From Candidatus Gastranaerophilales bacterium (GTDB taxonomy: Bacteria; Cyanobacteriota; Vampirovibrionia; Gastranaerophilales; Gastranaerophilaceae), in contig CALUUV010000002.1 in the NCBI GenBank assembly GCA_944324055.1, forward strand, positions 1 through 56,643: a stretch of 56,643 nt of DNA, in the 5' to 3' direction. The translations under genes were made by a program, and so were the position numbers. A model generated the notes under the pieces. The model did no database searches. It was not told the origin of the DNA and was given only the letters and a program-made list of their open reading frames with translations. This document shows, piece after piece, positions 51,332 through 56,643 of the stretch (the first letter of the stretch is position 1; the number at the start of each line of letters is the position of its first letter).

Positions 51332-51976
51332 ATGGGTGGATCTTCTTCTAAAAATACTACTACTCAAAATACTACATTAGGGAATACTACTACTAATAAC
51401 CCTTATGTAACATCTACTACTAATAATTCCGGTACTAATACTAAATTCCAAGACGGTACTGCATTTAATACTATTTATGACAGTGTTAATAAAAATATGG
51501 GATCTTTGTTAGATCAATATCTTAATCCAACATTAAATTCTACAACTAATCAGGCTAAATTAAATAGTTTTCAGAATACTTTAAATTCTCAAATGAAAAC
51601 TAATACTGAAAATAGTATTGTTAATCCTTTAACTCAAAGAAATATGATTCGTTCTAGCCAAGCGACTGATATGTATAATAATGCTACTAATCAGGCGGCT
51701 CAGCAAACTGCTAATTATGCGAATGAATTGTTAGCTAATTCTCAAACTGATACAGCTAATATGATTAACAATTTATTGAATGCTTATTTACAAGGATACA
51801 ATGTTATCAGTAATAACCAAGCTCAATCTCTTAATACAAGTCAAGCGAATGCTACTCAAACTCAAAATTCTACAACTAACAATAAGGATTCATTACTTTC
51901 TTGGATGAATTTCCTTAATAGTTGGAAGAAAACTGATGCTGATATCTTTTCAAGTTTTCTGGGTAAAGGGAAATAA
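51332..51976 (+). CDS. Asn/Thr-rich virion-type protein
   Basis: 214 residues starting GGSSSKNTTTQNTTLGN, extremely rich in Asn, Thr and Ser. A helical middle (DQYLNPTLNSTTNQAKLNSFQNTLNSQM...) has heptad-like repeats. Small glycine-start, Ser/Thr-rich proteins with this helical body occur in short-tailed phages near the head-tail genes. The ATG lies 1 base after the GNAT stop, indicating translational coupling. Function unknown. Confidence 0.7.
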   Translation: MGGSSSKNTTTQNTTLGNTTTNNPYVTSTTNNSGTNTKFQDGTAFNTIYDSVNKNMGSLLDQYLNPTLNSTTNQAKLNSFQNTLNSQMKTNTENSIVNPLTQRNMIRSSQATDMYNNATNQAAQQTANYANELLANSQTDTANMINNLLNAYLQGYNVISNNQAQSLNTSQANATQTQNSTTNNKDSLLSWMNFLNSWKKTDADIFSSFLGKGK

Positions 51977-51981
51977 ACTAA

Positions 51982-52323
51982 TTAGTTTTTGTATATTGTA
52001 TTTCCAAACTTTTGATACTTTGTTCCATCTGAACAATATGTTGTATTTCCAAACTTTTGGTATCTTTTTCCATCTGATGAATAAGTTGTATTTCCAAATT
52101 TTTGGTAGGTTGTTCCGTCTGATGAATATGTTGTATCCCCGAATTTTTGGTAGGTTGTTCCGTCTGATGAATAAGTTGTATTTCCAAATCTTTGGTAAGT
52201 TGTTCCGTCTGATGAATATGTTGTATTTCCAAATGTTTGGTAGGTTGTTGTTCCATAACTGATTGAACTTGTTATTCCTACAATTAGTGCTGATAAAAAT
52301 AGAACTTGTGATAATTTTTTCAT
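51982..52323 (-). CDS. Secreted repeat protein (prophage cargo)
   Basis: 113 residues on the strand opposite the phage genes. A signal peptide, KKLSQVLFLSALIVGITSSISYG (cleavage near 23-25), is followed by about seven units of the type TYQKFGNTTYSSDG, 14 residues each. The last unit is shorter and ends TIYKN. Such GNTTY-type repeats are known from small secreted proteins of various bacteria and probably form a stacked beta structure. It has its own ribosome site and lies between the virion-type protein and the pre-portal gene, like a lysogenic-conversion (moron) gene. Confidence 0.75.
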   Translation of the reverse strand: MKKLSQVLFLSALIVGITSSISYGTTTYQTFGNTTYSSDGTTYQRFGNTTYSSDGTTYQKFGDTTYSSDGTTYQKFGNTTYSSDGKRYQKFGNTTYCSDGTKYQKFGNTIYKN

Positions 52324-52400
52324 AATTACTCCGTTTCTGTTTTTATTCTAGCATATTTTTTGAAAATTTAATCAGTATGTTTACCCGATGAGAGATTAAT

Positions 52401-52721
52401 ATGAAAAAATCTAAAAAAATAAAAAATATCCAAGATTTTGACAAAACCGAGATTAATTGCAGGCATGTCAATTTGTTTAATATTGCTCTCGATTCTGTTG
52501 AGGTCTTGCTTAATAATTTTCTTGATGAGGTAAAAGATTATAACGAAAATCCTTTGGAGCTATCAAAAAATATGATTGCGACATTGGATTTTCTTATATC
52601 TGCTATTTCTAAAATCCAAAAGGGGCAAAGATTGGCTCTTAATTTGGATAAGGATACACCTCTACAGGATACTGAACCTCAAATTAATGTTATTGAGGGA
52701 ATTGATTATTCGAAAATTTAA
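52401..52721 (+). CDS. Small protein directly upstream of portal
   Basis: 106 residues, helical, basic N-terminus (KKSKKIKNIQDFDK), acidic C-terminus. The stretch ISKIQKGQRLALNLDKDT resembles the end of terminase small-subunit-like phage proteins, but a DNA-binding domain is not evident. Its last base overlaps the upstream ATG of the portal frame. It is either a terminase small subunit or an unrelated structural accessory. Confidence 0.6.
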   Translation: MKKSKKIKNIQDFDKTEINCRHVNLFNIALDSVEVLLNNFLDEVKDYNENPLELSKNMIATLDFLISAISKIQKGQRLALNLDKDTPLQDTEPQINVIEGIDYSKI

Positions 52722-52735
52722 TGAAAGGACTTGTT

Positions 52736-54607
52736 ATGTCATTTGAATATTTAATTGATAAAGATAGTAATGTTAAAACTCTTTCTAAAGATAACGAAAA
52801 TAGTCTTGTCAAAATGATTTCTGAAAATTTCAAAACTTATAACGATAAGCGTTCATCAAATATTGATAAGGCAAATGCTCTTATTGATGAGATATTTTTC
52901 AAAAAGAGTTTTACTAATAAATCGTCTGATAAAAATACTAATTGGAAGTCTAAAATTAAAATGTGTAAAGTGTTTATGCTTTATCAAACACTAAAGGCTT
53001 TTATATGGCGAAATGTGTATTCTAATGTGAATTCGATGTTTGATGTTTCTGGCGAAAATCAAGATAGCGATAATTCTTCTAATAAACAAAAAGCTATGCT
53101 TGTTGATATTTTAGAGAAAATGAATTATCAAAAAACTTGTGATACGGTTATCGATAATGCTCTGTTATATGGAGAATTGATTTCTTTTACTGCTTGGAAA
53201 AAGAAGTATGAAGAATATAGAAGACCGATTGAGTTTTTTAAGGATTTATTCTCAACTGATTTTGAAAAACTCCCAAGAATTATTGATGCTATATCAAAGG
53301 GAAAAAATTATTGGACTGATGAAAGACAAATTTATGATAACCCTTTTGTCTATCCTGTAAACCCTGCAAATTTAGTGTTTGATCCTTCGCAAAAAGATAA
53401 CTGGGACGAATGCCCTAAAATTTATCGTTCGTTTAAAACTCCACAAGAAATTATTAGCAATCAATTATATAAAATTGATAAAATGACGGCTGATAATATC
53501 AGAAATATTGTGAAAACATCAGGTGATACAAACATTGCGAACAAAGATGTAAAAAGAATGTTTGATGAAGTAACTGATGGAGAAACAGTTGAGGTATTAG
53601 AGCATTGGGGAGATTTAAAACTTCCTGATGGGAATATTCTTAAAAACTGGCATGCAGTTGTTGTTGCAAGAAAATTTCTTGTAAGATTCAATAAAAATGA
53701 AAGTATTATTAATCCGTTTACTTATGGTGCTTTTCTTACTGATCCGGAAACAAAAAGAGGTATAAGCCCATTGTATTCAATTCTTTCTATCGCTCATTCT
53801 CAAGAAGATTTGTTTAATAGAACATTGAATATGCAGGCATTATCTGAAAATCCACCTCTTCTTGCTCCTGAAGGGTTTTTCTCTCAAGAAGAAATTAACC
53901 TATACCCTGGGAAAATTATTGAATACGGTGATAATCTTTCTCCAACGGCTGCGTTTAAACAGTTGCAGTTTGAGCATACTGTATTCTTGAACGATATTAC
54001 GTTCTTAGATAGTTTGATGTCTGAAGTTTCAGGCATATATCCAAGTATGATTGGAACAGATGAATCTTCAACTAAAACTGCGACAGAAATTACTACAAAA
54101 ACTCAAGGTCAAATGACCAGATTGTCTATGCTTTTGGATATTATTAATCAATATTTGATTATTCCTGATGTGAAAAATGTTGCCAAACTTTGTGCTGATT
54201 TTAAATCAGGGGTAGAAACACTATTTATTAATAAAAACAACCAAAAGGAGATTGTTGAAGTTGATGATTCAGTTCGTCAGGCTGATTATAAATATACTTA
54301 TTCTGATAGAACTATGATTAATGAAAAATCTTCTAAGGCTGATTTGTTAATCCAAGCAATAGATAGATTCTCGCAAAAAATTGAACTTGATTTGCCTGAA
54401 ATATTTATTTGGTACTTCGAACAAAAAGGCGTTGAAAATCCTGAGAGATTTTTGGGGCAACAAATGAATCCTGTTATGCAACAAGTTCCTAATAATCCAG
54501 CTCAACAGCCACAAGCCATTGCTGATGTAATGGCTCAACAGCAGGCTGTAACACCTAATCAGGAGCCTAATCCTGATGTTCAAGAAGTATCACAACAAGA
54601 GCAGTAA
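52736..54607 (+). CDS. Phage portal (head-tail connector) protein
   Basis: 623 residues from the ATG at 52736, which has AAAGGA seven bases upstream; the frame starts at 52721 on that site. The portal-like layout has an N-terminal helical part, YPVNPANLVFDPSQKDNWDECPKIYRSFKTPQEI in the wing, then GAFLTDPETKRGISPLYSILSIAHSQEDLFNRTLNMQ and SKTATEITTKTQGQMTRLSMLLDIINQ, the long stem helices. The C-terminal 40 residues are Gln/Pro-rich. The protein forms the dodecameric DNA channel in the capsid of tailed phages. Family assignment is by pattern; it is most like podovirus-type portals. Confidence 0.82.
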   Translation: MSFEYLIDKDSNVKTLSKDNENSLVKMISENFKTYNDKRSSNIDKANALIDEIFFKKSFTNKSSDKNTNWKSKIKMCKVFMLYQTLKAFIWRNVYSNVNSMFDVSGENQDSDNSSNKQKAMLVDILEKMNYQKTCDTVIDNALLYGELISFTAWKKKYEEYRRPIEFFKDLFSTDFEKLPRIIDAISKGKNYWTDERQIYDNPFVYPVNPANLVFDPSQKDNWDECPKIYRSFKTPQEIISNQLYKIDKMTADNIRNIVKTSGDTNIANKDVKRMFDEVTDGETVEVLEHWGDLKLPDGNILKNWHAVVVARKFLVRFNKNESIINPFTYGAFLTDPETKRGISPLYSILSIAHSQEDLFNRTLNMQALSENPPLLAPEGFFSQEEINLYPGKIIEYGDNLSPTAAFKQLQFEHTVFLNDITFLDSLMSEVSGIYPSMIGTDESSTKTATEITTKTQGQMTRLSMLLDIINQYLIIPDVKNVAKLCADFKSGVETLFINKNNQKEIVEVDDSVRQADYKYTYSDRTMINEKSSKADLLIQAIDRFSQKIELDLPEIFIWYFEQKGVENPERFLGQQMNPVMQQVPNNPAQQPQAIADVMAQQQAVTPNQEPNPDVQEVSQQEQ

Positions 54608-54616
54608 TTACTGCTC
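54599..54616 (+). terminator. Palindrome at the end of the portal gene
   Basis: GAGCAGTAATTACTGCTC is a perfect 18-bp palindrome that includes the portal stop codon. It is not followed by a T run, so it could be a processing or transcript-stability hairpin rather than a true terminator. Confidence 0.5.
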
Positions 54617-54618
54617 TT

Positions 54619-54765
54619 GGGGGTAAATTGGGGGGAAGGGGTAAATAGAGGTAGGGGTAAAGGGAAGAACTCTACAAGAATGATTGAGTATCATTCGAAG
54701 TAGAGGCAGGTTCGCAGAACAAGTTACCTGCCTCTACCCCTTTACATTTACCCCTACCCCTAGTT
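54619..54765. repeat. Inverted GGGGTAAA arrays around two hairpins
   Basis: A plus-strand array of GGGGTAAAT units (54619-54664) is followed by two hairpins: GAATGAT/ATCATTC (54678-54696) and GTAGAGGCAGGT/ACCTGCCTCTAC (54700-54737). Then comes a reverse array, CTTTACATTTACCCCTACCC (54738-54762). The two arrays are complementary, so the whole stretch could fold into one long structure in RNA. It lies between portal and the next phage gene. Confidence 0.7.
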
Positions 54766-54793
54766 GTTATTTATAATCGAAAGGAGGTCATTT

Positions 54794-55660
54794 ATGACTA
54801 CAAAAAATTGTGCAGGGACTTATAAAGTTTCTGGTTATAAACGTGAGGATGGTACGAAGGTTGATTCTTATTGGAGAACCTGTGGTGCGAAACATGAAAA
54901 TAGTGATAACTCTACATCTTCTCACCCAACATCTAAATCAAAAGATGGTGTTATGACAGGTGCTGCTGCTGAGATAAATGGATATGATGAAAATTTTATA
55001 ATAAATTCATATTTAAATGGATATATTAAAGAAGATTTTAAATCTAGTAATATGGATTATTCTACATCTTCTTCGAATTTACAAGAATATATTACTAAAA
55101 ATTTTAACGTTAATTCTTCTTTTATGAGATATTATCAATTATCTTTAGATTTTAATAATAAGAAATCTTTTAATAAAGATAATTCATATACAAAAGTAAA
55201 GGATTTAAGTAATAGTAATTTAAAATGGTATATTAAAGATAAATATCTAGTCGATGATAAAACTGATGTTGTAATTGTTCATCATGGTTCTCAATTATTT
55301 AATGAAGTTGTATCTTCTACAGAATTTATAAATTTTTTAAAAGATAATTATTTAAAAATCCAAAATGGAGAATTAATAAATAAACCAATTCAATTAAATT
55401 TTCATCAAACACTTAATTTACATTTAACTATTGGGAAATCAATTATATATTCTCCCAAGTTCGATAATAAAGGAAATTTTAGTGCTACTTTAATTGATTA
55501 TTATGATTTTGATAAAATTGAAATACCTGCTAAATCTTCAATAAAAGATAAATTTATCGCATATGTTAATAATAATGCATATCTTCAACAAAAATCAGGT
55601 AAATTAACTAACTTTGTAACTATAATACCTATTGTATTATTTAGAACTGGAATGTATTAA
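54794..55660 (+). CDS. Phage-module protein of unknown function
   Basis: 288 residues from the ATG at 54794, set by AAGGAGG. The start, KNCAGTYKVSGYKREDGTKVDSYWRTCGAKHEN, has a two-Cys pattern typical of a small zinc or disulfide module. A linker and a folded C-terminal domain follow (from about 150) with DVVIVHHGSQLFNEV and LHLTIGKSIIYSPKFDNKGNFSATLIDYYDF. It could be a minor structural or toxin-like protein; I recognise no family. The 3' end overlaps the convergent membrane gene by 20 bases. Confidence 0.65.
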   Translation: MTTKNCAGTYKVSGYKREDGTKVDSYWRTCGAKHENSDNSTSSHPTSKSKDGVMTGAAAEINGYDENFIINSYLNGYIKEDFKSSNMDYSTSSSNLQEYITKNFNVNSSFMRYYQLSLDFNNKKSFNKDNSYTKVKDLSNSNLKWYIKDKYLVDDKTDVVIVHHGSQLFNEVVSSTEFINFLKDNYLKIQNGELINKPIQLNFHQTLNLHLTIGKSIIYSPKFDNKGNFSATLIDYYDFDKIEIPAKSSIKDKFIAYVNNNAYLQQKSGKLTNFVTIIPIVLFRTGMY

Positions 55661-55997
55661 TTTTCGAAATTAATAAAATAGGACAAAAATATAATATTAT
55701 ACCTGATATAAACCCTACTGTCCAAATTATGTCATAAATTTTATTGCATAATATAAAATTGTTAGATATATGATTTTGGCATAGTAGTTCTATTATAAAA
55801 ATTATGAGAAATGGAATAATTGTATAATAAATAATTATGATTAACATAGGGAATAATAATTCTTTATCATTAGGACTTAATAATAAATAATTGCATATTA
55901 TAATTATATTTAACCAACCAATTAGCATTAAATAATGGGACCATATTTGTTTTTTTAATTGTTGGAATCTTATATATATCATTTTAAAATATTCCAT
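55641..55997 (-). CDS. Small membrane protein, tandem paralog A
   Basis: 118 residues from the ATG at 55995-55997 (AAGGAGA site); the longer frame to 56105 overlaps the neighbour without a site. Probably three or four membrane helices, with LKKQIWSHYLMLIGWLNIIII near the start. The same motif (IWSH-x-L-x-L-x-GW) is in the adjacent gene at 56012, so the two look like a tandem duplication. They face the phage genes and are likely cargo. The role is unknown: an immunity, holin-like or pore protein is possible. Confidence 0.65.
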   Translation of the reverse strand: MEYFKMIYIRFQQLKKQIWSHYLMLIGWLNIIIICNYLLLSPNDKELLFPMLIIIIYYTIIPFLIIFIIELLCQNHISNNFILCNKIYDIIWTVGFISGIILYFCPILLISKINTFQF

Positions 55998-56011
55998 TCT
56001 TTCTCCTTGTT

Positions 56012-56380
56012 TTAATATATTGGTATTAAATTGATTATAGATATAATCCAAGTTGATATTGTTTTTATGATTACAATTATTATTAATAATATTCCGATTA
56101 GCCAAATTATATTATATTTGTTATTGTTTAGAAAAAATGAATTTTTAATTTTATAAGTATTTAATATAATTTTTTCACATAGATATAGATAAAAGATTAT
56201 TAATATTAATATCCAAAATATCATTTTTATTTCAAAAAGTCTAAAGTTTATATTTTGTTCATGAATTATAATTAAAATGCTATACCATCCTGTTAATGCT
56301 AAACAATGCGACCAAATATGTTCTTTGGTCTTGATGAGTTTATTATAAAAATTTGATATTCTATCTTTTATCTTTTTCAT
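56012..56380 (-). CDS. Small membrane protein, tandem paralog B
   Basis: 122 residues with about four membrane helices (TGWYSILIIIHEQ, MIFWILILIIFYLYL, NIIWLIGILLIIIVII and ISTWIISIIN). It shares the KEHIWSHCLALTGW motif with the gene at 55641-55997. A basic cytoplasmic N-terminus (KKIKDRISNFYNKLIKTK) precedes the helices. The start has only a weak ribosome site. It is very AT-rich and Asn/Ile-rich, unlike the phage core genes. Confidence 0.65.
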   Translation of the reverse strand: MKKIKDRISNFYNKLIKTKEHIWSHCLALTGWYSILIIIHEQNINFRLFEIKMIFWILILIIFYLYLCEKIILNTYKIKNSFFLNNNKYNIIWLIGILLIIIVIIKTISTWIISIINLIPIY

Positions 56381-56503
56381 AAATTTAATTATATCTTATT
56401 TTTATCTAATATCAATTAATATATTTTACTTTGTTTTGTTATTATCAAAGTTTTATTTTTATATGTTTAATAAGTTATACAAAACTGAAATTGTATGTAT
56501 TAT

Positions 56504-56536
56504 CACGGTTCTCCTAATGAGAACCGTGTTTCTTTT
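56504..56536 (+). terminator. Terminator before the last partial gene
   Basis: CACGGTTCTC-ctaat-GAGAACCGTG, a perfect 10-bp stem followed by TTTCTTTT. It could end plus-strand transcripts entering from the left. Confidence 0.8.
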
Positions 56537-56608
56537 AGAAAGGAGTGGTGGTCAAGTTACTTATATCTAATTTTTTATATCGTTTGTACTTTAGTTAAGG
56601 AGATTTTT

Positions 56609-56643
56609 ATGGAAGAGTTACAACAATCTAACGAAACATCTAA
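56609..56643 (+). CDS. Start of a gene cut by the window edge
   Basis: ATG at 56609 with AAGGAG eight bases upstream; 11 codons are visible (MEELQQSNETS), then the window ends. In the portal context a scaffold or capsid gene would be expected next, but there is too little sequence to say. Confidence 0.55.
   Translation, partial: MEELQQSNETS

Larger units (their letters stand above)
50300..56643. mobile_element. Prophage-like structural module (partial, runs off the window)
   Basis: From about 50.45 kb the genes change to short phage-type ones: a zinc-knuckle protein, a small GNAT-like protein, an Asn/Thr-rich virion-like protein, a small pre-portal protein, a portal protein and further unknowns. 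Three genes face the other way and look like accessory cargo. No integrase, terminase or capsid gene is in view, so the element continues to the right or is a remnant. The 50247-50451 gap carries two GTATGAT motifs (50341, 50390) and a GAGGAGG ribosome site, but no attachment site I can prove. The 56381-56608 gap holds only a terminator. Confidence 0.65.

Noticed and set aside
51936-52262. Repetitive open frames overlapping the secreted repeat gene on both strands
   Set aside because: A periodic DNA repeat keeps several frames open; only the 51982-52323 frame has a signal peptide and ribosome site.

Overview
The window is low-GC bacterial chromosome using the standard code. Several features point to a Gram-negative-type envelope: an MsbA-like lipid exporter, an HlyD-type adaptor, a likely lipoprotein, and a large surface-polysaccharide locus. 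The genome also encodes flagellar rod proteins (FlgB, FlgC, FliE). Low GC, flagella, a cyanobacteria-like love of short GGGGTAAA-type repeats and the protein flavour suggest an uncultured gut-type Gastranaerophilales/Melainabacteria relative. That placement is inference, not a database result.

Layout. (1) 1-2.2 kb: the 5' part of a proline-rich repeat protein on the minus strand, a primary-type sigma-70 factor, and a small divergent pair (coiled-coil-like protein and XRE regulator) around a clear operator. (2) 2.2-4.8 kb, minus strand: rpmG, tRNA-Trp(CCA), secE, nusG, rplK, rplA, with two L1-binding-like RNA motifs. (3) 4.9-10.3 kb: a second HTH/small-helical-protein pair, a composite GC-rich repeat, a DUF2582-like winged helix protein, a 1269-aa tandem UvrD-type helicase and an XRE regulator. 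(4) 10.4-35.4 kb, all minus strand: two polysaccharide operons, separated by an msbA-like gene and a small tyrosine recombinase. (5) 35.5-40.5 kb: alr, fliE, flgC, flgB, a second copy of the composite repeat, and a soluble histidine kinase with its LuxR-type response regulator. (6) 40.8-45.7 kb: tRNA-Arg(CCT), a lipoprotein/HlyD/BioG-like operon, and a GNAT gene with a small membrane protein. (7) 45.8-50.2 kb: prfA, ylxR, infB and a small unknown protein. (8) 50.3 kb to the end: a prophage-like structural module with a portal protein, carrying counter-oriented accessory genes.

The most interesting system lies at 23.08-23.83 kb. Two 24-bp inverted sites (22 of 24 positions identical) each have 9-bp arms that begin ATAACA around a 6-bp core. 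They flank 138 bp that hold the presumed promoter of the distal polysaccharide operon. The outer edge of one site overlaps the start codon of the operon's first gene. The other site lies 24 bp from the end of a 180-aa catalytic-domain-only tyrosine recombinase. This is the architecture of a phase-variable promoter switch. A diverged copy of the same promoter region sits, without the inverted sites, upstream of the second polysaccharide operon at 35.4-35.5 kb, so one operon appears switchable and the other fixed.

A second theme is a short dispersed repeat, ATTTACCCC/GGGGTAAAT. It occurs singly and in arrays between genes, at gene ends, and inside variable linkers of proteins, where it is read as Gly-Val-Asn. 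It is also present in the prophage-like region.
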